64,000 nt of DNA from Nematostella vectensis (lineage: Eukaryota; Cnidaria; Anthozoa; Actiniaria; Edwardsiidae): NCBI RefSeq assembly GCF_932526225.1, contig NC_064039.1, forward strand, positions 11,550,139-11,614,138, read 5' to 3'. Below the pieces are notes generated by a model. The model was not told where the DNA came from, searched no databases, and was given only the letters and a program-made list of their open reading frames with translations. Shown piece by piece: positions 1 to 10,840 of the stretch (the first letter of the stretch is position 1; each line of letters starts with the position of its first letter). The position numbers were made by a program, and so were the translations under genes.

Positions 1-3000
1 ACACAGATCCTTGAACACCGCCTGTACCAGGTCATTGCACAAATTCACGTCCGAGTTGTTCTTCAGGTTGAAGGAGAAGCAAGGAATCATGGTATCGGGG
101 CCAATCTCGCGAAGGTATTCCATGGCTTCAGCATCCTATGAATACGGACACCAACATGGCGGTTACGCTCTGTCGCTTTTTTAAACAGCCCTGTTTAGTA
201 GGCATGTCCTTCTTTTCAGAATACGGGTCCCAGTGTGTTCCTACCTGAGTTCCTTGTCAGGCTATTTCAGAATACGGGTTTGCTTATCCTACCTGAGCAA
301 GCTCCTCGTTAGGCCTTTTCAGAGTACGGGACCCTATGTGTGAACCTGAGCGAGTTCCTTGCTAGGCCATTTCAGAATACTGGTCCTCGTGTCCCTACCT
401 GAGCGAGCTCCTCGTTAGGCCTGTTTAGAATACGGGCCCTCATGAACTTGATGTGCTCCTCTCGGGTGCGGTCTGGTGGTAAAGGTTTGGTGGGTACCAC
501 AAAGAAGGGGTCATCGTCCTGTCCCAGGCAGGTCCACAGGCAGTACAACAGCTTGGAGGTGAATGTGCACTCAGCCAAGATACGACCGTAGCCGTTCTTA
601 TGCAGGCCTACTACCTGGAGATATGCAGAAGAGTATAGCCTCAGTATGATGGCTTCTACACCGTTATTCATACAACTCGAATCGGGGCATAGGTTTGAAT
701 CCTATGGAAGTGCTGATGTAATCAGAATTGCTATCTAATGGTATGTCCAGTAAACCATTATCCACTAAAAGCTTATGCCCTAGTACCTTACGTTTTCCAA
801 GTTCGTGGCACTCACCCTGTGAGCCATGGAGATTCCCGCCGCCACAGCGCCAGGCTTGGATCCCTCAATTCCCACATCCCCAAGGTTCAGCGATCCATGG
901 TAGTACACCACTTGGTTGGTGATGCCCAAGAAGTTGTTGATGCGTTTGTCGCGGTAGCAGATCGCTCCGCCGGGATAGGGACAGAAGCCGCTCTTATGTG
1001 GGTCAATCGTGATCGTATCTACGTGTGGAATTGCAGAGAGCTGCTTGGTGGTGTAGTTACTGAGATGCATCTCTGGAACGAACCATTCCGGATTTTCTCC
1101 GCCGTCGTCTTCTGGTTTTGGTGGGGTCCGCAACATCGTGCAGAAGTAACCTCCCCAAGCCCCGTCTGCATGGATCATGAAGTTCAAGCCCTGTGGATGA
1201 TGTTAACTTGGCTTGGTCAAAGCAACATACATTATTTTGGTATAAAAGTCCCTCCCCCTCCCTCCCAAGCTAGGCGAATGTTGACAAAATTATACGAGGA
1301 CAATTTATAACTATCGAGATCATCGATATTGATATTTATCATGACCCTACAAAAAATAAGTTATAACGAAGCGGTATGTAATAATTCGTAGTAGTGTCGT
1401 GACCCTTTACCCACCCGTCTGCGCATCTCATTACGAAGCTCTAGGATGTCAGTCAGGGGGTCCACAGCACTCTCTTCGGTCGTGCCCATGATGGCGATGA
1501 CACTCACTACAGGTATCTTGTTGGCCAGCTTGTCTTCCAGCAAGTCGCGGAGCCCTTGACAATAGTAATTGATTTAAGAAATTATCTTTGCTATATATAA
1601 TAATAACTCAATAACAATAACTCAAATGGCGTTATATAAAGGCAAAATGACATTCGCGCGGATTTGCTGCAGTGAAAAGGTACCAAGTGGATTATTTCAT
1701 GTTTATGTGCGTGCATTTTGAACGGTACATATAACGTAACGTAACGTAAATGTAACATGTTACGGGACAGTACAAAAAACGGCGTTTGCTATTGCCATTT
1801 TTTAAACGAGGTTTCATAGCCCAAGTAAACGTGCGTCACACAGTTCTGATCCACAGGCTTTGAAGAAAGGGTGCTTCCCACGCACCGTGCACACCTTTGA
1901 CACACATCCGCGCGTTATCATCCACGGGTATAGTGATCAGGTTGCCCTTCCCCATGCCGAGTATGGTGCAGCCTTTGTAGAGAGACACGTGGGCTGTGGT
2001 TGGGGCCAGCACGCAAGGGTTGTGCTTCAATCCATGGCGTGCGCAGAAGGTCTGGATACCTATGGCATCGTACCCATAGTTCGCCATCACCCCCAGAAGA
2101 TCGGACGACGTCATGCCACACATAGCGGACACCTAGAACAGTTTTGTAATATTAGTGATCTTCAAAAGCCTGTTACCCTTGTGAGATATGGTACCCTGGA
2201 TGTCGGACTAGGTTATGCTACGCATGAAGGAAAACCAACTGAAATATTTTTATTCAGCTTTCGCGCTTGATTTGGCAGTCCTTACTACTACGACTAAATA
2301 ATAAATAAGAGTTGTTTTTCAGAACAAAACCTTGCCTTTAAAATCAACAAACAAGCCAAAGGTCTCGTGCAAATTATTATGTTAGTGTTCGTCTGCATTG
2401 AATGCTTGTAATAACGCATTGGGTAAGTCCCCTCTCGTGGTTCTACCCATGAAACAACCTCAGAGTCATCATTGTTCTAATTAAACACTCATTTCTCTCG
2501 ACACAAACGACTAAATTCGTTGGATCTAAAATTCCGCAATATTTCATTTCTCCCTCACCTTATCGGGCATCTCAACAATGGTGTCCACGTCAAGGTTAAG
2601 CAGCTCCCAGGTAGTACAGTCCGTAATGGCCACGGACTCGTTCCTGTGAGGTAAGAAGACCTTGTAGCCCTTAGCTTTAGCTAGAACCTCTTCATTCCTG
2701 ATGGCATCGCACAAGCCAAGTGGATAAAATTTGACATTGCGAGCCGCCCACATCGCTTCTATATTAGCTACGCTGCCACCAGCAACAATATGACCCATTG
2801 CCTGGAATAGAAAGGAATATCTGACCGATTGTCTGGAACAGAGGGATATATGACCCTTTGCCTGGAATAGAAAGAACTACCAGACCCATTGCCACGGTCA
2901 GTATAAGAAATCCTCACCTTGTCCGGGTCGAAGTCGATCATGGTACAGAGGTCACGCCCAACTCCCACCTCGAACTTGGTGGTGACGGTGCTAGCCTCTG

Positions 3001-4338
3001 CGGCGCAGTTGTTCTGATTGTACATGAGGGCTACCATGTACCCAAGGTTAGCAGCCATCAGGGTGTCCCATGTCACGTGACCCTGACAAGAAATACAAGC
3101 CACAGGTAACAGGGCCTTTGAGAGAGAGGGGGGACGGGGGGACATAACTTGGCGATCTTGGACCTCCAAGGACTGAGATTACAGCGTTTTCGTGTGGAAG
3201 GCAAATACGATTTGAATACGCTTCGTGTATATGCACGTCTTTTCTTAGTACGGAGGAATATACACTGGTAGTACTTTTAAATGGTAAATATGCGGTTATG
3301 ATCACCGAATTATCGTTCGCACATCCAGAAATGAGTAATTCAGTACCAAACCCCACCTTGTATCTGGAGGAGAAGAATGGGACTGACTTCTGTAGCTCGC
3401 CATGCATGTTGTTGATTTCTTTGGACATCTTACGGATTGTCTCCCGGTAAGATGGCGCGTCTTTCATCTCGTCCGTGATAAAGTCCGGATCTTGAGGAAA
3501 GTAACTACAGATACAGACAATAAATAGAGAGCTGAATCCACAACAAGAAATTAGATTTCAAAGATCGTAGAATCGTTACCTAATAAGTGTGATATTCGAC
3601 CAGAATAGGCGCGCTAAGAAATTACGTGACTTTTTGGGTGGCAAACTCCTCGCTCGCTCACGGCAAAATAACTAAAAGCAAATGTATTTGTCAAAATGGC
3701 TTGATTTCGTTGAAAGGTTTATTGTTTCATCGCTCACTGGCGTGACTTACACAGCCACTTCTTTGTTATTTTGCCTTGAATTTGCCACTCAAAACGTCAA
3801 GTGACGTCACAGTGTAAGTCGCCTGTTTTTGTTATTCCATGCATGATGAAAAAGTAAGGTTAAGGATCGACTAACAACCCAATAACCTTAGAAAACAAAC
3901 TGTTCATCCTGCCCGAAACCACCCGAACCAGAACTAAATGTTATCTGATATTTTACCCAATTCATTTAAATATAAAACCAGTTGACCCTTTTGCTATATT
4001 TAAATCAACGACCGTAAGGATGTCGTGGCGTTTTTTTAATTTTTTATTTCTTTCATTTCGTAATCAAGTTGATCACTATTTAGTGTTCTATTTTACCGTT
4101 AGGATTAATTTGTAAAAAAAACTTACTGTTCTCTAAACTTGATGTGCCCATCGATGGCCTCAACCACTTGGCGCTTGAAAACGTCCCCGTTCTCGGCGTT
4201 TGGCCCGAGGAAATACGCTCCTGTCTTAGCCCAGGGCTTGTCTTTATTCGCATCATCGCGACCGAAGTTTGGGTGTTTCTTATGGCTGTACATATTGCAC
4301 TTGGAGCGAGTCTTCATCTTGGTGATGTCTCCTGACAT
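1..4338 (-). CDS. TyrDC-type PLP-dependent amino-acid decarboxylase, nine exons, C-terminus off the left edge
   Basis: Spliced minus-strand gene. Exons, high to low: 4127-4338, 3357-3504, 2918-3082, 2559-2801, 1895-2132, 1415-1554, 816-1190, 399-614, 1-135. All introns are GT-AG and phases agree throughout, giving 624 codons so far. The product belongs to group II PLP decarboxylases and most resembles the long bacterial tyrosine decarboxylases. Landmarks are AYFLGPNAENGD near the N-terminus, GHIVAGGSVANIEAMWAARN in exon 4, VIAIMGTTEESAVD in exon 6, and in exon 7 HADGAWGGYF (Asp about residue 391, expected to contact the PLP ring nitrogen) and TIDPHKSGFCPYPGG (Lys about residue 448, expected Schiff-base lysine). 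It should decarboxylate an aromatic or related L-amino acid to an amine in the cytosol; substrate is inferred from family only. The start chosen is ATG 4338 (MSGDITKM); ATG 4359 is in frame and possible, and an upstream exon cannot be excluded. Exon 8 ends inside a tandem repeat. Confidence 0.88.
187..440. repeat. about 52-bp tandem repeat containing the 3' end and donor of TyrDC-like exon 8
   Basis: Five copies of a 51-53 bp unit, marked by CAGAATACGGG-like motifs starting at 217, 268, 320, 373 and 426. The rightmost unit includes the last 42 nt of exon 8 (399-440). The others are intronic copies carrying CCTGAG next to the CTAC donor complement. Reading past the real donor adds eight residues and then an in-frame stop, so the downstream copies are not silent alternatives. 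Confidence 0.85.
3606..3824. mobile_element. MITE-like inverted-repeat element in TyrDC-like intron 1
   Basis: Imperfect terminal inverted repeats of roughly 60 bp. The left end reads TAGGCG then ACGTGACTTTTTGGGTGGC; the right end is its approximate complement, ending GTAAGTCGCCT. Related sequence with the GGGTGGCAA core occurs near 21.4, 51.3 and 61.4 kb, so this is a dispersed family. It has no coding capacity. Target-site duplication is not clear. Confidence 0.6.
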
Positions 4339-4380
4339 TAAACCGAGAGTCGAACGCATGCGTTATTCAAGGCGTAGCTG

Positions 4381-4500
4381 GGGTGGGGGGGGGGGGGGGG
4401 GGGGGGGAGTGGGGCATGTGCCCACACATTAAAAAAAAAATTGAAAGAAATATTAGGAAATGACCAGCAATGTTTCTGTATTGTACCCCCCAAATGTTAA
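4381..4500. mobile_element. degraded fragment of the G/C-homopolymer element family
   Basis: Contains a poly-G run of about 26 bases, then GGAAATGACCAG and TTCTGTATTGTACCCCC. The same order of motifs occurs in the fuller copy at 10527-10717. The terminal repeats are missing or too decayed to place. Confidence 0.5.
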
Positions 4501-6326
4501 GTTGCGTGCTTAGGCTCTGGTTATTTACCAATAGATCTCACTTTTGAGTGCTAGTCTGGGAGCAAGCGTTCAGAGAGGGGGTTAAAACACGAATTGCTTT
4601 ACTTCGTGAAGAGACAGACATTGTCCCGCAGGATTGTTTAAATGTCGATGAGGAATAGTTTTTGGATGGCAATATAAAAGGAAACGTGGGTCAACATTGA
4701 AAAAAAGGGATATGATTTAACGCTCTCTGTCTTTGCATTTGTTTCCATTCTTTTGTTATTTTAAAATAAGCTTTGAGGATTCGAAAGTCAGATTTCAAAA
4801 TAAAACCGCTGAAAAGTTTTGTTTGCAAAGCTGCCCAGAATCAAACCATTTACAAATGTTTGTCTATCATTCTTGAATAACATAGATGGTTTAAAAATGT
4901 AGTCAGCCAGTAATCTAAGGGTATTAAAAGGCAATTGTTTTTTTTATTATTTGGTAATTGGGCATTTATGGCTTTCTGTGGCGTAGATCTAAGCGGCGTT
5001 CAAAGTTTAATTTTGCGCTTGAAATGATTGTTAATAATATTACTTTAACTTTGGAAAGTCAAAACTTGGTCAGCTCTCAAAGGAAACGAGCATTTTTTTC
5101 GAGTCACTGGCTCCCGGACTACGCGCCGTCCTCTCAGATTTATTCATGACGTCACAGCGTGTTCATACAGTCGAATATCAAGCAGAAGGTTTGACTCCTT
5201 TATTGCCCATTCGGGTATGAAATTATTAAACAAATGTCATTCAACAATAAAATTGTTTGTGTTGCAATTACTTTTAGGTTCGGCTATACATTTTCGTAGA
5301 TTGACCGGACTATTGTACCTGGAGCTACAACAACCTCACAATCAATTATACTCTTATGATGCGGTCATGAAAAATTAAAGCAGCATTCCTAATGTTAGTC
5401 ATATCACGGTCTAGTTCACCTTTACTTGAGAACACTGACTAATGACTACGATAGTGTCACTCATTTCCATATAATCAAATATTCAGCAGAAGTGTTTAGA
5501 ATCAATGAAAACAAATGTGTAAGGTTTCTTTAGGGGGGGGGGGGCTTTAGTTGCATGATTTTGTGGTTATTGGGAAAGGGATAAGTAGTTTCGTGATCTA
5601 GCGGTTATTAGGAGAAGCTGAGTAATCATATTGTAGATGAGATGGGACACCTTGACAATTTTATTAGACATGTAATCAAAAGCATCATTGGTAAATGATG
5701 TGGTATCGGGGATATACCACCGTATTAGGTAAAAAAAAATAGTAACGGAAAACCACGTGTAAGTAAAATAAAAGGCGACAGGTTGATTATCTAGTACCAA
5801 ACAAACTGTTTTATCGACTGTTTCTTAATTATCGTATTTCGCCCCTACCAGACCTAAAAACATCATACGATAAGCCTTAGAAATAGGCTGACTTAGGGGC
5901 CGCGGTAATGCTTTAAGATCGAAGAAATATATAAAGAGATATTCACTGCGTGTGACCTCCTGATGCCAAAAATAGTTATTGTCGATAGTTATTGCCATCA
6001 TAAGTCTCAAAAGGGACTTTTGGTTATAAAGACATAGGGACATATTTAACCTATTACTAATAAAGGTAACAAAAGTTAATAAAACTATAAAATTGCAGCA
6101 CGGACACGGTTTGCCCTTGTGGTCTAGTTCAAACAAAAAAAAGTTTTTAAAAATACACGTGTGAAATGGAAAAATAACTTGCACGGCTGGACCGCAGAAG
6201 GACAGGCCGCTCTGTGTAGAGTATCAGCTATTTCTTGACCCTGTTGTCGAGGAGAACAAAACTGGTACCCCCCGCCAAGCGGTCAGCTCGTTCTTTCTTC
6301 ATTTTCCCCTCGGCAATAGGAAATAA

Positions 6327-6466
6327 CAAAAACCTATTTGTGATTTAATAAATACAGTGCGTTGTCTAATGCCAGGCTTTGCTTTTGTAACTTTGTAACA
6401 AAAACCTATTTGTGATTTAATAAATACAGTGCGTTGTCTAATGCCAGGCTTGGCTTTTGTAACTTT
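6327..6466. repeat. two-copy 69-bp direct repeat
   Basis: Two nearly identical adjacent copies beginning ACAAAAACCTATTTGTG and ending TTGTAACTTTGTA. They differ at about one position (TTTGC versus TTGGC). No coding signal. Confidence 0.8.
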
Positions 6467-7147
6467 GTACCTTAAGAAAAGTGCTAAAGCCTTGTGAACT
6501 AATGGAATAACATAAGCATGACGTCTAGGAAATACATTTTTCCACAAAATTCTTCCACTCACAAGCTAGACTTCAAATGAATACACACAATTCTAGCAAT
6601 AATGCAATGCAATGTCATGCCAAAAACACAGAGCATTTCTTTTCGGTTGGACATAACGCTGTTATGTTTTATGTTGCTACTGTATGCATCAGGCATAAGA
6701 CAAAAGCAAATTATTAACACGACTGGCCTTATAATGAAGCTGGGTGAACCTAAAAGGATGTTTTTTTTTTGCAAAATTCGGTAGTCCATCCGAATATATC
6801 CGAATAATCTTGGTTTCGCAAACATAATTCACACAGCTATTCATACCTATCGAATTTCCATCTGTTATTCTCTTCTGGTTCCAGAACAGATTTAAATTCA
6901 CAACATATTGGAATATAGAAAAATACTTAATCAACTTTATATGTGTGCAAATACGGTCATTCCATTGCGGCAAATTACGGCAAATAACGTTGATAAACAC
7001 ATTATCTTGATAAGGTTCGATAGTCGGATCCAACGAGGAACGTAAAACTATTTCGGACTGCCGGACCGTTAGTCGCTGCGTAAGTATGAGTTCTCCATAA
7101 ACAAGCATAAGAAAAGAACTGATGTTTAGAATAGTCGTCGACCTCAC

Positions 7148-7451
7148 CTTCCAACTTGCAAATGCAGCTAACGTGGTGCAAAGGTCCTCAGCTGAAGAGA
7201 TAACCTCAAGTGAGTGAGTGTTTGCAGGGAGTGCCTTTATGCTCCTTGTGCTGTGATCCTTGTACAATTCACGCAGTTTGAGCCAATAGGAATGTGCGGC
7301 TAGTGCTTACGCTTTTCACGGCATGACTTGGTGAAAAGCCATTGGCCTGTTGGCGGCTAGATGCCCTTGGGGATTTTGTTTGGGAGCCTGTATAACAGGT
7401 ACCATTGTACACAACTAGCAGACAAGAAAGTAGAAGACAAAACGGTCTCAT
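7148..7451 (-). CDS. possible 5' end of a small secreted-protein gene (weak)
   Basis: I do not recognise this. An ATG at 7451 opens a frame beginning MRPFCLLLSCLLVVYNGTC, which looks like a signal peptide with a hydrophobic core. A donor GCTTTT/GTAAGC allows exon 7311-7451 (47 codons). After a very short 52-nt intron, exon 7148-7258 (37 codons) ends at TGGAAG/GTGAGG. Both phases are 0. The continuation is unknown; the unspliced frame runs on to about 6689 without any domain I know. The short intron and lack of homology make this only a candidate. Confidence 0.22.
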
Positions 7452-8864
7452 TATAGGCCTTAAGGAATTCAGACAGTGTTGTCTGATGTATTGTCAATAG
7501 AATAATCTTAGAATCTATACAGATATCATTGATACAGTGGATTTAATCGCTGCATTTCAACTATTCGGGCAATTTGTCACGCGTTTTTGTCTTCACGTGA
7601 TCTGTAAGCAGAATATATTATTTGCAAATTACTTGTCTATTTTGTACAAACTTAAAAGGGAGGAACAGTCACGTTACAGGCAAAGTCTTGAGACAGTTGA
7701 ATCCTGACAATTTTGTCTGATATTGTCATGAAATTAGTAAAATACCCTTAAAATATTAATTTCTATAGTGTGCAGGTAACGCAATAAAAGTTGATGTAGA
7801 GTTGATTGAATGTGATTATTATGGAATGGAATTGCAAAACCATTAGAATTGTACTTTGTGCTAGTGATTTCGAAATATAGAACCATGCGAGCATAAAAAA
7901 AGACCATTTAAGTAAGGGTTAAATACCGAGGACGGAGGAAGTTTGCCGTATAAAAGCCTGAGGGCGCAGACCATTGGAAACCAAAGCGATTGTTTTTGTT
8001 TTGAAATAGCGCCATCGTCTTGCGAGCGATTTGATTGGAGGGCTATAATACGCATAAGTATTCACTACCAACACTCGAGGTACGTGTTTCATCTTGTTTT
8101 CGCCGGTGAAGAAAGCCAGTATTTAGGAAGACAAGAACATAACGTAACGAAGACCAAGCAATGCGTGCTTCAGGATAAGGATCATTGACAAATAAAGATT
8201 GATGTCAGCGGGAAAGATGTTGGTTTATTCCACGCGATCACTCGAACTCAAAACTATCCTTTGTTTTATCACTGATAAGTACTATAACCTGTAATTAAAA
8301 CTCTTGCATTTTCAGGGTTGCATCGAGGCTCACCTTTGAATCGAATCTGCTATTTTCATTCCCTCTATATGTGAATAAGTGGCTCAGAGTCTGAAAAACT
8401 TTGACTTCCAGTAAAACTAAACCCAAATTCCGTTGTAGTCGTTTGTGATTGTTATTACGCAATGCGTCAAGATTCCCTATCAGTTATAGGCAAGATACTG
8501 GCATCGACACGAACGCAAAAAAAAAAAGCGAAGATTGTTCTTATCTTGTGTTAAATACACTCATAAAATGCAAAAGGAATTCTGGATTGTTATTGGACGT
8601 CAGTGGACGATTAATACAGGTTTCACGAACCTTTTTACATACTTCAATTTCCAGTAACCTTCGGCTCGAGATGGTAAAACCGCTTTCATATGACATCGCA
8701 TAAATGCCAGCATATAGATAAATCTTAGAATTATTTGCCAGGTATTGTTGTAAAACGATAAAGTGATAACTATTTAAAACTTTGAGCCGCATTTCGACGA
8801 TTTTAACACGATTTTAACAACGATAGAAGAGGTTTCTTAAAAATTTGAAACAGTTTGTAGACTT

Positions 8865-8891
8865 TCTATTTTAGCGCAGCGCTAAAATAGA
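8865..8891. repeat. perfect 27-bp palindrome
   Basis: TCTATTTTAGCGC, one central A, then the exact complement GCGCTAAAATAGA. It could be a fused pair of transposon ends or a protein-binding site. Nothing nearby decides between these. Confidence 0.9.
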
Positions 8892-10128
8892 GCCTCGATC
8901 TGATGTAGGCTTGGCTGCTTATGGGCCTTTAACTGGCTTATTACATGATCTATACCTAGTAAATAACAATTTAAAGATAAAAAGACCGGTGGAAAAGGGA
9001 CAAAACTCAATAAAAGTTAACTTTTTTTTGAAAAAATCAAACAAGGTTTAGGTTATTATTGACCTGCAAGAAAACCCAGGAGAGTTGGTGGTTGATTGCA
9101 CAAATTTGATAAGCTCATTAGATCAATACTGTAAACAATCAAAATTAACATTCAGACATAGCGGGACTGCTCCATGCACGGAGTCAATTACCCAAGGTGG
9201 AGTTGAATTACAAAATTTTCGTAACTCGGAGTTTCAGTGTGAGCACGCTGCGAGAATGGAGCTCACTGACAGCGAAGAAGAGCGACTTATTTATTTTTAT
9301 TATGCCAAATATCTATTTTCAAGAACTGTAATGTCGACGACAAAGAACAAGCGGAACAAATGAGTAGAACTTTGCTGTTGGAATAATTTCCAAAATTGCA
9401 CATAAAATTTTGGCTGAGCCTATTGTCGCGAGTTACAAATACAAATTTTGCTTTTATGACATTGTAATCGATGCATTGTTAATATTCAATCTTTCTTATT
9501 GTAAATCTGTGGCGAAAAATTGGTGTGTTTTGCTCATTTCTACTCAAGGTTTAATATTATGGTCCTTTAGTATTCACGGTTAATATCTAATTTTTAATTT
9601 ACTCCTCATCAGTATTCTAGTTATTAGCCTCGTTCATATATTTAAAGCCTCATTGTCACCAGTTTACTTCCGGTCGATTACGTAACAATCTCCGATGATT
9701 TTTAACGGAAAACGCGAAAAATATTTCAAAATATTGAAAGCAGTGTGTTTATTGGAAGTTTCTTTGAGGATGTAATTGATAATTTAGAGCGGATGGCCTG
9801 CTTAATATCTCGGATTTTAATAGATTCTTTTGTCTTTTAACGGTTGAGGTTTCCGTCGGACCTCCGGAAGTAAATTGGTGATAATGCGGCTTTAATGAGT
9901 TCATATTAAACCCTACTTCTTCCCTGCTGATACATCAAGCCCTCCCCGGTCTTTAAGATTGTAAATTATTCATAGGTATTTTAGTGAAATAAAGTACTTG
10001 CAAGAATTATGGAAGAGGTATCAATCATGTAATAAAGAGATATAATTACGTGTTTGACCGATAGGAAGCACTTTCTGTACGTGCTGGAGCAGTTTGCACA
10101 GCGGTCTAACTCCGGCCGAGCACTCCGC

Positions 10129-10230
10129 CAGAGTCCTGGCTCAGCAGTCCTGGCTCAGCAGTCCTGGCTCAGCAGTCCTGGCTCAGCAGTCCTGGCTCAG
10201 CAGTCCTGGCTCAGCAGTCCTGGCTCAGCA
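10129..10230. repeat. 14-bp minisatellite
   Basis: About seven uninterrupted copies of CAGTCCTGGCTCAG-type units. The period is not a multiple of three, so it opens two overlapping short frames that are artefacts of the repeat. Confidence 0.9.
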
Positions 10231-10526
10231 GTCCTGGCGGGTGCTTACGCAGTTTGCACAGGGCTTTGTGCAAGACTCAAGAGCGTTCGGAATGTAAAGA
10301 ATAAATAATATAGGATTTTGGAAGTGGTCTGCAGCAATTGTTGACCCTAAGAGTTAGCACGTTGTGTGTGGTAGAAGCAATAAAACTGTAATAAATCAAA
10401 CTTGATGTAGTACCTCCGCTTAAACTCGAAAATAGTAGACAATTACAAAAACTTCAAGTTGGATTGGATTACAGTTTTATGGACAAATTCTAGCATAAAG
10501 TAACAACTCCATATATCCTCTCTATT

Positions 10527-10717
10527 CAGGGCCGTAGCAGGGGTTGAGACACTGGGGGCACGTGCCTCCCCCCCCCCCCCCCCCCCCCCCCTCCAATATT
10601 TTAAAAAAATATAAGGAAATGATCAGAAGGGGCGTGGCCGTGCCCCCAATATTTTCTTAATGTTTTTGTATTGTGCCCCCCCCCCCCCCCAATATTGCGA
10701 GGTCTGCTACGGCACTG
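10527..10717. mobile_element. non-autonomous TIR element with internal poly-C runs
   Basis: Terminal inverted repeats CAGGGCCGTAGCAG and CTGCTACGGCACTG bound a 191-bp insert with two long poly-C tracts and an AATATTTTAAAAAAATATAAG core. Decayed copies lie at 4381-4500 and 17284-17428. CAG-starting TIRs suggest a hAT-like family, but no clean 8-bp target duplication is visible. Confidence 0.7.
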
Positions 10718-10749
10718 CTATAAATGGTCAATGAGCCGTTTTTTTGTAG

Positions 10750-10840
10750 ATCTTTTTAGAGTGGTTCAGTTGTCATTGGTTAAATGATCCACTAGAGTGG
10801 TTCAGTTGTCATTGGTTAAATTCTTAGAAGATCCACTAGC
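10750..10840. repeat. direct duplication next to the TIR element
   Basis: Two copies of AGAGTGGTTCAGTTGTCATT followed by GGTTAAAT and a GATCCACTAG segment, about 41 bp apart. No gene. Confidence 0.75.

Larger units (their letters stand above)
4501..10526. other. gene-poor interval between the TyrDC-like gene and the satellite region, first part
   Basis: AT-rich DNA with no gene that I can support except the weak candidate at 7148-7451. Minor features are a 69-bp direct duplication at about 6327-6466, a perfect 27-bp palindrome at 8865-8891 and a 14-bp minisatellite at 10129-10230. Open frames here are short, lack recognisable domains and have no supporting splice structure. Confidence 0.5.

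Noticed and set aside
738-2270. Plus-strand frames of 190 and 136 codons
   Set aside because: They lie antisense to TyrDC-like exons 5 and 7, whose minus-strand reading has clear family motifs and consistent splicing.
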